Assembly: GCF_025717515.1 (NCBI RefSeq)
Contig: NZ_JAJIRN010000005.1
Span: 124,001-188,000, forward strand
Length of the DNA: 64,000 nt
From: Roseateles oligotrophus
GTDB lineage: Bacteria; Pseudomonadota; Gammaproteobacteria; Burkholderiales; Burkholderiaceae_C
Reading direction: 5' to 3'
Position numbers and translations under genes: made by a program. Position 1 is the stretch's first letter; every line of letters begins with the position of its first letter. A model generated the notes under the pieces. It had not been told where the DNA came from and ran no database searches. It saw only the letters and a program-made list of their open reading frames with translations. Positions 9,495-18,190 of this stretch are shown one piece after another.

Positions 9495-11501
9495 TTAGTT
9501 CGCGGCGTGCAGCGCGTCGACCTCCGCGCTCAGCTCCAGCCAGCGCAGCTCGGCCGCCGCGAGTTCGTCGTGGATGGCCTTCAGGCGCCGGCCCGACTCG
9601 GCGATTTGAGCCGGCGAAGCGGTGCCCGCACCGAGTTGCGCCTCGACCGCCGTGCGCTCGTCCGCCAGCTTGTTCAGCGTGGCGTCAATGGCATCCATCT
9701 CGCGGCGCAGCGGCTTCGTTAGCTCGGCCAGTTTTTGACGCGCTTGGCCGCTGATCTTGCGATCCATAGGCGCTGCTGCTGCCACCGGCGCAGCCGCCGC
9801 CGCCACCGCCACCGGAGCGACAGGTTTAGCGGCCTGCTTTCCGAAGCTCTTGGCCGCAGCCTTGGCGGCTTCCTTGGCGGCCTTAGCAGCCTCCTTGGAT
9901 TGCTCCAGCAGCCATTTCTGGTAGTCGTCCAGATCGCCATCAAACGGCGCGACCACGCCCTTGGCCACCAGCCAGAACTCGTCGCAGACCTCGCGCAGCA
10001 AGGCGCGGTCATGGCTGACCAGCATCACCGTGCCCTCGAACTCGTTCAGCGCCATTGACAGCGCCTCACGGGTGTTCAAGTCCAGATGGTTGGTAGGCTC
10101 GTCCAGCAGCAGTAAGTTGGGGCGCTGCCAGACCAGCATCGCCAGCACCAGGCGCGCCTTTTCGCCGCCGGATAAGCTGCCGACCTCCTGATTCACCATC
10201 GCGCCGACAAAGCGGAATTGGCCCAAAAAGTCGCGCAGCTCCTGCTCGCGCGCGCCGCCGCCGCCGTTGGCTGCCATGTCTTTGGCCAGCCTGACCATAT
10301 GCGAGAGCGGGCCCTCGTCGGGACGCAAGACGTCCATTTCCTGCTGCGCGAAATAGCCAATCGTCAGGCCCTTGCCTTCGGTGATCTTGCCGCCCATCGC
10401 GCGCTGAGCGCGGGCGACGGTCTTCACCAGGGTCGACTTGCCCTGGCCGTTGGCGCCCAAGATACCGATGCGTTGGCCTGCTAGCACCGAGCGGTTGATG
10501 CCGCGCACGATCACGTTTTCGCCCTCGTCGGTGTCGTAACCGCAAGCGACCTCATCGAACATTAGCATCGGATTCGGCAGGTTCAAAGGCTCGCGGAACT
10601 CGAATGAGAAGTCGGCTGACGCCAGCACTGGCGCCAAACGCTCCATCCGCTCCAGCGCCTTGACCCGGCTTTGCGCCTGCTTGGCCTTGCTGGCCTTGGC
10701 CTTGAACCGGTCAATGAACTTTTGCAGATGTTCGATGCGGTCTTGCTGCTTGCCGAAGGCGGCCGCCTGCAAGACCATGCGCTCGGCGCGCATCGACTCG
10801 AAGGCGGTGTAGTTGCCGCCGTAACGCATCAGCTTGGCTTCGTCCAGATGCAGGGTTACTTTGGTGATCGCGTCGAGGAATTCGCGGTCATGGCTGATCA
10901 CGATCAGCGTGCCTTCATAGCGCATCAGCCAGGCTTCCAGCCAGACCAAGGCGTCCAAGTCCAGGTGGTTGGTCGGCTCGTCCAGCAGCATCAGCTCGGC
11001 CGGGCACATCAAAGCGCGCGCTAGCTGTAGACGCATTCTCCAACCGCCCGAGAAGCTGTTCACCGGGGCGTCAACCTGTGCCCCCTTGAAGCCCAGGCCC
11101 ATCAGCAAGGCTTGTGCACGCGGACGCGCGTCGAACGCGCCGGCGTCGCTGAGCATCGCGTGGGCATCGGCCATCGCGTGGCCATCTTCGGCGGCTTCGG
11201 CCGCGTCCAAGGCCATGCGCGCTTCCATCAGGCGGCGGTCGCCTTCCAGCACATAGTCTGTGGCCGGCATTTCTGTCTCGGGCATGTCCTGGGCAACTTC
11301 GCCGACCGACCATTGGCGCGGAATGTCGACCTCGCCCTTGTCGTTCTGCAGGCGATGGGTCAGCATCGCAAAAAGGCTGGACTTGCCCGCGCCATTGCGG
11401 CCGACCAGGCCGATCTTTTCACCCGGTTGCAGGGTGACGGAGGCGTCGTCGAGGACAACCTTGGTGCCGCGCCGCAGCGTGATATTGCGTAGCGTGATCA
11501 T
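9495..11501 (-). CDS. ABC-F ATPase (YheS/Uup-like)
   Basis: Soluble tandem ABC ATPase of the ABC-F family, which acts on ribosomes rather than in transport. First domain: Walker A GRNGAGKS (34-41) and signature FSGGWRMRLQLARAL. The inter-domain arm contains the helical linker FIDRFKAKASKAKQAQSR. Second domain: GANGQGKST and SLSGGEKARLVLAM. An Ala/Lys-rich spacer and a C-terminal coiled coil follow, as in YheS. The start at 11501 overlaps the prmB stop (ATGA) and begins at the conserved [12 protein letters not shown]; the longer frame to 11627 is part of prmB read out of frame. It is 668 residues, slightly longer than YheS. Confidence 0.9.
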   Translation of the reverse strand: MITLRNITLRRGTKVVLDDASVTLQPGEKIGLVGRNGAGKSSLFAMLTHRLQNDKGEVDIPRQWSVGEVAQDMPETEMPATDYVLEGDRRLMEARMALDAAEAAEDGHAMADAHAMLSDAGAFDARPRAQALLMGLGFKGAQVDAPVNSFSGGWRMRLQLARALMCPAELMLLDEPTNHLDLDALVWLEAWLMRYEGTLIVISHDREFLDAITKVTLHLDEAKLMRYGGNYTAFESMRAERMVLQAAAFGKQQDRIEHLQKFIDRFKAKASKAKQAQSRVKALERMERLAPVLASADFSFEFREPLNLPNPMLMFDEVACGYDTDEGENVIVRGINRSVLAGQRIGILGANGQGKSTLVKTVARAQRAMGGKITEGKGLTIGYFAQQEMDVLRPDEGPLSHMVRLAKDMAANGGGGAREQELRDFLGQFRFVGAMVNQEVGSLSGGEKARLVLAMLVWQRPNLLLLDEPTNHLDLNTREALSMALNEFEGTVMLVSHDRALLREVCDEFWLVAKGVVAPFDGDLDDYQKWLLEQSKEAAKAAKEAAKAAAKSFGKQAAKPVAPVAVAAAAAPVAAAAPMDRKISGQARQKLAELTKPLRREMDAIDATLNKLADERTAVEAQLGAGTASPAQIAESGRRLKAIHDELAAAELRWLELSAEVDALHAAN

Positions 11502-12391
11502 GATGCGAGTAGGGCCTTTTCTTTTCTCAATGCTGCAGGGGTAACGATTAACACTTGATAGTCTCCGGCCGATGTTGCCATCCAAGCCACTTCGAGCTGC
11601 GGGAATGCCGCGTAGAAATACTCGCACTCATTGCCGATTTCCAGCACCAGCAGGCCGTTCTCGGTTAAATGCTCGGCGGCTTGGCTGAGCAAGCGGCGCA
11701 CAAAATCCATGCCGTCCGCGCCACCCGCCAAGGCCAGCTCCGGCTCGGCGCGGTACTCGGCCGGCAGCGTCGCCATCGCGTCCGCGTTGACATAGGGCGG
11801 GTTGCACAAAATCAGGTCGTAACGCGTACCTTCGGCGGTGGCTGGGGCCAGCCCATCTCCTTGCAGCAAGCGTATGCGCTCGCCCAGACCATGCTTGTCC
11901 ACGTTGATCCGTGCCACGGCAAGAGCGTCGGCGCTGAGGTCGATCGCATCGACTTGCACTTCGGGCCAAGCCATCGCAGCGAGCACGGCCAGCGAGCCGT
12001 TGCCGGTGCACAGATCCAGCACCCGTCGGGTTTTATCCGACAACCAGGAATCGATCGCCTCATCGGCGATCAACTCGGCGATCAGGCTGCGCGGCACGAT
12101 GGCGCGCTCGTCGATGTAGAAGGGCACGCCTTGCAACCAGGCTTCCTGGGTCAGGTAGGCGGCCGGCTTGCGGGTGGCGATGCGCTGCGCAAGCAGCGCG
12201 TCTGTCTTCGTCATCTCTGCCGGGGTCAAGTCTTGCTCGGCGTGTTCGTCCAGGCTGTCCAGCGGCAAGCCGCAGCTCCACAGCACCAACCAGGCGGCTT
12301 CATCAAAGGCATTCATGGTGCCATGTCCAAATGAAACGCCCGCTTCGGTCAAGCGGGCGGCGCTTTGTTCAATACAGTCAATCAGCTTCAC
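11498..12391 (-). CDS. prmB: Ribosomal protein uL3 glutamine methyltransferase
   Basis: SAM-dependent N5-glutamine methyltransferase. Motif [16 protein letters not shown] and the catalytic [14 protein letters not shown] are visible; the NADAM continuation fits PrmB (uL3) better than PrmC (release factors). 297 residues is normal. It overlaps dapE upstream and the ABC-F gene downstream by 4 nt each, so it is part of a coupled operon. Pairing with a ribosome-associated ABC-F protein is consistent with a translation role. Confidence 0.93.
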   Translation of the reverse strand: MKLIDCIEQSAARLTEAGVSFGHGTMNAFDEAAWLVLWSCGLPLDSLDEHAEQDLTPAEMTKTDALLAQRIATRKPAAYLTQEAWLQGVPFYIDERAIVPRSLIAELIADEAIDSWLSDKTRRVLDLCTGNGSLAVLAAMAWPEVQVDAIDLSADALAVARINVDKHGLGERIRLLQGDGLAPATAEGTRYDLILCNPPYVNADAMATLPAEYRAEPELALAGGADGMDFVRRLLSQAAEHLTENGLLVLEIGNECEYFYAAFPQLEVAWMATSAGDYQVLIVTPAALRKEKALLAS

Positions 12392-13533
12392 AGCAGTAAG
12401 TTCTCCAGCGTCAAGCGGTAAATATTTTTCAGCGGCTCCAGGCTGTCGGCGGGTAAATACTCGTCGATCTTGTGGATGCTGGCGTTGATCGGGCCAAACT
12501 CGATCACCTGGGGGCAGATCTTGGCGATGAAGCGCCCGTCCGAGGTGCCGCCAGTGGTGGAGAGCTGAGCGTTCAGGCCGGTCTCTTGGCGAATCGCCGC
12601 GCAGACGGCCTCGCTCAAGGTTCCGACCGGCGTCAAAAACGGCTCGCCGCCCAGCGTCCAGTCCAACGCATATTCGAGACCATGGCGCTCCAACAAAGCC
12701 AGGACGCGGGCCTTCAGACCTTCGGGTGTCGATTCGGTCGAGAAGCGGAAATTGAAGTCCAAGACCATCTCGCCCGGGATCACGTTCGTGGCGCCGGTGC
12801 CGGCGCTGATGTTGGAAATCTGGAAGGTGGTGGCGGGAAAGTAGGCGTTACCTGCATCCCAGACCATGTTCGCCAACTCGGCCAGGGCCGGTGCGGCCTG
12901 GTGGACCGGGTTGCGTGCCAATTGCGGGTAGGCGACATGACCTTGAATGCCCTTGACCCTGAGCTTGCCACTCAGCGTGCCGCGGCGGCCGTTCTTCAGC
13001 ATGTCGCCGACGCTGTCGACCGAGGTCGGCTCACCGACGATGCAGTAGTCCAGCCTCTGCCCGCGTGCTTGCAAGACCTGGCAGCAGACCTTGGTGCCGT
13101 CGATCGACGGGCCTTCCTCGTCGCTGGTCAGCAAGAAGGCAAGGCTGCCCGCATGGTCGGGATGGGTGGCGACGAATTCTTCGGCCGCCACCACCATTGC
13201 CGCGACCGAGCCCTTCATATCGGCGGCGCCGCGTCCGTAGATGCGGCCGTCGCGGTAGCTTGGCACAAAAGGGTCGCTGGCCCAGGCATCCAGCCGGCCG
13301 GGTGGCACTACATCGGTGTGGCCGGCGAACATCAGCACCGGTCCATCCGATCGGCCACGCTTGATTGCCCATAGATTGCTAACGCGGAAACTCTCCGGGC
13401 CGCTGTCCATGCCTTCAATCTCGAAACCGATCGCGGTCAAGCGGGCGGCAATCAGCTCTTGGCAGCCGGCATCGAGCGGCGTGACGGACGGACGCGCGAT
13501 CAGCGCCTCCAGCAGGGCAAGGGTGTCGGACAT
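12388..13533 (-). CDS. dapE: Succinyl-diaminopimelate desuccinylase
   Basis: Zn-dependent M20 peptidase-family enzyme of the succinylase branch of lysine/DAP synthesis. Metal ligands and catalytic residues are visible: His72 in [11 protein letters not shown], Asp105 in GAADMKGS, and the Glu pair in [12 protein letters not shown] (138-147). Near the C-terminus [12 protein letters not shown] is the substrate-binding loop typical of DapE. The protein is 381 residues and shares a 4-nt overlap with prmB. It works with dapC and dapD in the same cluster. Confidence 0.97.
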   Translation of the reverse strand: MSDTLALLEALIARPSVTPLDAGCQELIAARLTAIGFEIEGMDSGPESFRVSNLWAIKRGRSDGPVLMFAGHTDVVPPGRLDAWASDPFVPSYRDGRIYGRGAADMKGSVAAMVVAAEEFVATHPDHAGSLAFLLTSDEEGPSIDGTKVCCQVLQARGQRLDYCIVGEPTSVDSVGDMLKNGRRGTLSGKLRVKGIQGHVAYPQLARNPVHQAAPALAELANMVWDAGNAYFPATTFQISNISAGTGATNVIPGEMVLDFNFRFSTESTPEGLKARVLALLERHGLEYALDWTLGGEPFLTPVGTLSEAVCAAIRQETGLNAQLSTTGGTSDGRFIAKICPQVIEFGPINASIHKIDEYLPADSLEPLKNIYRLTLENLLL

Positions 13534-13560
13534 GTTTATGTTCTTCTGAATGCGGCGTCT

Positions 13561-14718
13561 TCAGTCCTGGCGCACGTCCAGGGTGATCTCGGTAAAGCTG
13601 GCTTCGTTGCTGGGCGTGGCTTCTGGCTGTTTGGCCGAAGGTTTGTGGGCGCCGGGTGCATCGTTTTGCAAGCGCCAGAGCAGATTGGTTGGCGAGTCGG
13701 CAAAGGCGAGACCTTCTTCGCGGGTGATGGTGCCGTCGACGATCAGCTTGGCGAAATGCTCTTCGTAAGTCTGCGAGCCTTCGGCCATGGACTTTTCCAT
13801 CGCCTCCTTGACGCCGGCAAAGTCGCCATGCTCGATCAGCTCCGAGATCAGCTTGGTGTTGAGCAAGATCTCGATGACCGGAATACGCCCGCCGGCCGAG
13901 GCCCGCACCAGACGTTGCGAAACGATAGACTTCAAGCCGGCCGCCAAGTCATTCAACAGGGCCGGGCGCGACTCCGGCGTGTAGAAAGACAGAATCCGGT
14001 TCAGCGCGTGATAGCTGTTATTGCCGTGCAAGGTGGCCAGCACCAAATGACCCGACAAGGCATAGGAGATCGCCGCCGTCATGGTCTCGCGGTCGCGGAT
14101 CTCGCCGATCAAAATGCAGTCCGGGGCCTGGCGCAGCGCGTTCTTCAACGCGATTTGCAGCGAGGCGGTATCGCGCCCGACCTCGCGCTGGTTGACGACC
14201 GAGCGCTTGTTGGTAAACAGGTACTCCAGCGGATCCTCGATGGTCAGGATATGGCCGCTCATGCTCTGATTGCGCTGCTCCAGCATTGACGCCAGCGTGG
14301 TGCTTTTGCCAGTGCCAGTGGCGCCCACCATCAAGATCAGGCCGCGCTTTTCCTGCACCAGCTTGCCCAAGACCGGCGGCAGGTTGAGGCTTTCCAGCGA
14401 AGGGATGTTGTGCGGAATATGACGGAACACGCCGGCAATGCTGCCCCGTTGGCGAAAGCCCGAGAGCCGGAAACTCCCGACCTTGCTGACCGCCACGGCC
14501 ATGTTCAACTCACCCGTGGCATCCAGTTCGGCCAGCTGCGCCGGCTCCACCACCTCGGCGATCAACTGACGCGGTTGGGTATGCGTGAGCACCTGATCGG
14601 ACAGCTGCACGATCTGCCCGTTCAGGCGGATCAAGACCGGCATATTGGCCGACAGATAAACGTCAGACGCGCCTTTGTCGGCCATCAGCCGCAGGATGCG
14701 CTCCATGTTTCCGGACAT
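13561..14718 (-). CDS. pilU: PilT/PilU family retraction ATPase
   Basis: Cytoplasmic hexameric ATPase for type IV pilus retraction. Walker A is GATGTGKST (132-140), the Walker B/His box region includes IGEIRDRETM and LATLHGNNSYHALNRI. The C-terminal extension after residue 345 and the overall 385-residue length resemble PilU rather than PilT, but pilT is not next to it. It sits between dapD and dapE, an unusual functional partner, with 27-28 nt gaps, so it is probably co-transcribed with lysine genes. Confidence 0.88.
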   Translation of the reverse strand: MSGNMERILRLMADKGASDVYLSANMPVLIRLNGQIVQLSDQVLTHTQPRQLIAEVVEPAQLAELDATGELNMAVAVSKVGSFRLSGFRQRGSIAGVFRHIPHNIPSLESLNLPPVLGKLVQEKRGLILMVGATGTGKSTTLASMLEQRNQSMSGHILTIEDPLEYLFTNKRSVVNQREVGRDTASLQIALKNALRQAPDCILIGEIRDRETMTAAISYALSGHLVLATLHGNNSYHALNRILSFYTPESRPALLNDLAAGLKSIVSQRLVRASAGGRIPVIEILLNTKLISELIEHGDFAGVKEAMEKSMAEGSQTYEEHFAKLIVDGTITREEGLAFADSPTNLLWRLQNDAPGAHKPSAKQPEATPSNEASFTEITLDVRQD

Positions 14719-14746
14719 TTTTAGCTTTCGCTCGCTTCGCGACTAA

Positions 14747-15568
14747 TCAGGCGCGCAAGAGGTCATTGATGCTGGTCTTGGCGCGTGTGCCGGCGTCGAC
14801 CTTCTTGACGATGATGGCGGCATACAAGCTGTATTTGCCATCGTTCTTGGGCAGGCTGCCGCTGATTACGACCGAGCCGGCCGGCACGCGGCCGTAAGTG
14901 ACGGTGTCGAGTTCGCGGTCATAGATCGGCGTGCTCTGGCCGATATAGACGCCCATCGAGATGACCGAGTTTTCTTCGACGATGACGCCCTCGACCACTT
15001 CGGAGCGGGCGCCGATGAAGCAGTTGTCTTCGATGATGGTCGGGTTGCCTTGCAGCGGCTCCAGCACGCCGCCGATGCCGACGCCGCCGCTCAGGTGCAC
15101 GTTCTTGCCGATCTGTGCGCAGCTGCCCACCGTCGCCCAGGTGTCCACCATCGTGCCTTCATCGACATAGGCGCCGATGTTCACGTAAGACGGCATCAGG
15201 ATCACGTTCTTGGCCAAAAAGCTGCCGCGCCGAGCGACGGCCGGCGGCACCACGCGCACGCCCATCGCGCGGATCGCATCTTCGGACAAGCCGCCGAACT
15301 TGGTCGGCACCTTGTCGAAGAAGGTCATGTCTCCGGCACCCATCAGGCGGTTGTCGTTCAGGCGGAAGGACAGCAAGACCGCCTTCTTGACCCACTGATG
15401 CACAACCCATTGACCGACGGATTGACGCTCGGCAACGCGCAGGCGGCCGGCGTCCAACTCGGCCATCACCTGCTCAACGGCTTCGCGCACCTCGGGTGCA
15501 TTGGCAGCATTGATGGAGGCGCGACCTTCCCAGGCCAGATCGATGGTGGATTGCAATTGTGTGGTCAT
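14747..15568 (-). CDS. dapD: Tetrahydrodipicolinate N-succinyltransferase
   Basis: Left-handed beta-helix acyltransferase using succinyl-CoA in the lysine/DAP pathway. Hexapeptide-repeat character is evident in [20 protein letters not shown] and [20 protein letters not shown]. 273 residues is typical. The C-terminus [11 protein letters not shown] is normal for the family. It lies 44 bp downstream of dapC on the same strand. Confidence 0.97.
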   Translation of the reverse strand: MTTQLQSTIDLAWEGRASINAANAPEVREAVEQVMAELDAGRLRVAERQSVGQWVVHQWVKKAVLLSFRLNDNRLMGAGDMTFFDKVPTKFGGLSEDAIRAMGVRVVPPAVARRGSFLAKNVILMPSYVNIGAYVDEGTMVDTWATVGSCAQIGKNVHLSGGVGIGGVLEPLQGNPTIIEDNCFIGARSEVVEGVIVEENSVISMGVYIGQSTPIYDRELDTVTYGRVPAGSVVISGSLPKNDGKYSLYAAIIVKKVDAGTRAKTSINDLLRA

Positions 15569-15612
15569 GAATCAGCTCGAAAGAAGTCGGGGAAATTAGG
15601 TGGAGAAGAAAT

Positions 15613-16854
15613 TCAGGGTTCGGCCTTGAAGGACTGCACGAAGGCTGCGATACGCTCGGCCGCCTCCATGCATTCGCTCTGCTCTGCCACCAGGGCCAGG
15701 CGGATTCGACCGGCCCCGGGGTTGATGCCATGCGCCTCGCGCGCAAGCAAACTGCCCGGCAGCACCGCGACATTGTATTGAGCCAACAGGGCTTGGGCGA
15801 AAGCGACATCGTCGCCGGCGTGAATATGGGCTGGAACCTCGGCCCAGAGATAGAAGCCCGCGTCGGGCAAAGCGACCTTCATATGCGCCGCCAGCAAGGG
15901 CGTCACCTGGGCGAACTTGGCGCGGTACTGCGCCCGGTTGGCGATCACATGGGCCTCATCGTTCCAGGCCGCCACGCTGGCCGCTTGCACGATGGGGTTC
16001 ATCGCGCTGCCGTGATAGGTGCGGTAGAGCAAGAAGCGTTTGATGAGGCGGGCATCGCCGGCTACAAAGCCCGAGCGCAGGCCCGGCACATTGGAGCGCT
16101 TGGACAGGCTGGTGAAGGCGATCAGATTGCGGTAGTCGCTGCGGCCCAGTTTGGCCGCCGCTTCCAGCCCGCCCAAGGGCGCGGATTGCGGGCCTTCCTC
16201 GCCAAAGTAAATCTCCGAGTAGCACTCGTCCGAGGCGATCACAAAGCCATGCTGGTCAGACAGCTCGAACAACGTCTGCCATTCGCTCAGCGGCATCACC
16301 GCACCCGTCGGATTGCCGGGCGAGCAGACATAGAGCAGCTGGGTCTTTGCCCATGTCGCTTCGTCAATTTCGCTCCAGTTGGGGGCGAAATTTCGTGCCG
16401 GGTCGCTGTTGGCAAAAGCGGTCTGCGCGCCGGCCAGAAGCGCCGCGCCTTCGTAGATTTGATAGAAGGGATTCGGGCAAACCACCGTCGCGCCGGGCCG
16501 GCTGGGGTCGATCACCGTTTGCGCCAAGGCAAACAAGGCCTCGCGCGAGCCGTTGACCGGCAGGACCTGTGTCGCCGCATCTAACTGCAAACCATAGCGG
16601 CGCAGCAACCAGGCGCAGATCGCTTCGCGCAAGACCGGCTGCCCGGCCGTGGCGGGGTAGGCCGACAAACCCTTCAGGCTGGCCATCAGCGCGTCTTCGA
16701 TCAGCTTGGGCGCCGGGTGTTTGGGCTCGCCAATGCCAAGGCTGATGGGGCGGTAGGCAGGGTTGGGCTGGATGCCCGCGTTCAAGGCATTCAGGCGCTC
16801 GAAGGGGTAGGGGTGGAGCTTGTCCAGCAGCGGGTTGTGAGTTGCGGTTTTCAT
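15613..16854 (-). CDS. dapC: Succinyldiaminopimelate transaminase
   Basis: PLP-dependent class I aminotransferase. The PLP lysine lies in TSLSKRSNVPGLRSGF; SPGNPTGAVMP is the conserved substrate/cofactor loop. The 413-residue protein begins with the family-typical region NPLLDKLHPYPFERL. Position directly upstream of dapD identifies it as the DapC step of the succinylase pathway. It probably heads the dapC-dapD-pilU-dapE-prmB-ABC-F transcript. Confidence 0.93.
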   Translation of the reverse strand: MKTATHNPLLDKLHPYPFERLNALNAGIQPNPAYRPISLGIGEPKHPAPKLIEDALMASLKGLSAYPATAGQPVLREAICAWLLRRYGLQLDAATQVLPVNGSREALFALAQTVIDPSRPGATVVCPNPFYQIYEGAALLAGAQTAFANSDPARNFAPNWSEIDEATWAKTQLLYVCSPGNPTGAVMPLSEWQTLFELSDQHGFVIASDECYSEIYFGEEGPQSAPLGGLEAAAKLGRSDYRNLIAFTSLSKRSNVPGLRSGFVAGDARLIKRFLLYRTYHGSAMNPIVQAASVAAWNDEAHVIANRAQYRAKFAQVTPLLAAHMKVALPDAGFYLWAEVPAHIHAGDDVAFAQALLAQYNVAVLPGSLLAREAHGINPGAGRIRLALVAEQSECMEAAERIAAFVQSFKAEP

Positions 16855-16892
16855 CTTGTCGGAACTTGTTCGACCCCTGTGGGGCGCTAAAA

Positions 16893-17318
16893 CTAAAGCC
16901 AGCCGCTGCAGCCCGGCTGCGCGCAGCGACAGGCCAATCGGCCTTCATGGTGGGTGGCGCCATAGGCCACGGTGATCTCGTCGCCGACGGCCAGGTCGCG
17001 CAGCGCAAAGAACTCGATGGCCCCGTCTTGCACCTGTATGCGGGCATTCGGCGAACAGGAATGGTTGGTGAAGCGCATCGCGTCCGCCGAGCGGGTGGCG
17101 TCAATTGCGCGACTGGCCGACAACTCCACCAGCATGATGCGCTGCCGCCCCTGCGCGCGGCGCCTGGCCTCGGCCACGCTGATCGCCTCGCCGGTCAAGG
17201 CGCCGAGTTTGGCGCCCAGCGCTATCGCCTCATCCGCAAACACGCCGTAGCCGTCGATGCGGCTGCGTTTGACCCTGACGGCCCGGTCTTGATTGCTGCA
17301 GTTGGTGGCGAAGGACAT
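16893..17318 (-). CDS. SET-domain protein (lysine methyltransferase-like)
   Basis: 141-residue stand-alone SET domain. Visible motifs: RIDGYGVFADEAI (SET-I), RFTNHSCSPNARI (the SAM-binding NHSCxPN core), LAVGDEITVAYG (ELxxDY-like) and a post-SET type Cys cluster CRCAQPGCSGW. These features suggest an active protein-lysine methyltransferase, but the substrate is unknown. The start at 17318 (MSFATNCSNQDRAVRVKRSR) lies 8 nt after the queF stop; the longer frame upstream is queF read out of frame. Bacterial SET proteins are uncommon and often laterally spread, yet base composition here matches the neighbours. Confidence 0.85.
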   Translation of the reverse strand: MSFATNCSNQDRAVRVKRSRIDGYGVFADEAIALGAKLGALTGEAISVAEARRRAQGRQRIMLVELSASRAIDATRSADAMRFTNHSCSPNARIQVQDGAIEFFALRDLAVGDEITVAYGATHHEGRLACRCAQPGCSGWL

Positions 17319-17326
17319 CGGCCGAA

Positions 17327-17974
17327 TCAGGCCAACAAGCCGGACTGAAAGCCATGCGCCGGCAGGTCCACGCGCGGCAGTGGCGCCCAGCCCTTTTGGC
17401 GGTGCTCGACCACCACATTGGTGTAGATGCCGCCGCGCACATACCATTTGGCGGTGATGCGGATGAAGCGCGGATCGGTGACCTTGACGATGTCGTTCAG
17501 GATCGTGTTGGTGACCTTCTCGTGGAAGGCGCCTTCGTGGCGATAGCTCCAGAAATACATCTTCAGGCTCTTCAGCTCGACGCATTGCCGGTCGGCAATC
17601 ATGTCGATGGTGAAGTGGGCGAAGTCGGGTTGGCCGGTCAGCGGGCAGTGGCAGGTGAACTCGGGCACCTGGAACTGGATCACATAGTCACGCTCGGGCG
17701 CAGGGTTAGGAAAAACATGCAGCTCCTTGCTCGGCCGCGAAGGCGGGTTCGGCGGCATCTCGCGTTGCTTGGGCGCCATCGCCATGCTGACGGCCGGGGC
17801 CTTGCTGGTCTTGACCGCTTTGGTGGCCGGCTTCGCGGGTTTCGGCTCCATTTTCAGCACCTTGCGGGTCTTGGCCTCGAGCTCAAGCGTTTGGCGGGCC
17901 TTGCCGCTGGACTTGAGGCCGGGTTTGGCGCTGGACTTGACGGCGGACTTGGAGGGAGGGCTGATCTTGGCCAT
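17327..17974 (-). CDS. queF: NADPH-dependent preQ0 reductase
   Basis: Reduces 7-cyano-7-deazaguanine to preQ1 in queuosine biosynthesis. The catalytic region [15 protein letters not shown] contains the nucleophile Cys (about 110) and the Asp (about 117), and the QueF motif is seen in [13 protein letters not shown]. The catalytic part alone is about 130 residues, the short YkvM-type form. It is preceded by an unusual low-complexity Lys/Ala/Ser/Pro-rich extension of about 80 residues with no predicted fold. The true start could be downstream; ATG 17974 is preferred over 18001, and an internal Met before [14 protein letters not shown] would remove most of the extension. Confidence 0.93.
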   Translation of the reverse strand: MAKISPPSKSAVKSSAKPGLKSSGKARQTLELEAKTRKVLKMEPKPAKPATKAVKTSKAPAVSMAMAPKQREMPPNPPSRPSKELHVFPNPAPERDYVIQFQVPEFTCHCPLTGQPDFAHFTIDMIADRQCVELKSLKMYFWSYRHEGAFHEKVTNTILNDIVKVTDPRFIRITAKWYVRGGIYTNVVVEHRQKGWAPLPRVDLPAHGFQSGLLA

Positions 17975-18190
17975 GGATTCAATGCGACGCGGGCCGCCCA
18001 AGTGCCGAAGCTCCAGGATGCGCGCGTATCTGAGTAGAAGGGGGAGGGCGCGATGGTATCATCCAGGCCCGATAAAGTGCCCGTTTGTGGCGCTTTTGTT
18101 TAAATAAATCAACGGCTTAGCAGTGGTTTTCGAAGTTCGCGCTGGTTTGCTTGGCGCGCTTTTGAGGCTTGCTGTGGTGTTTTCGCGTCC

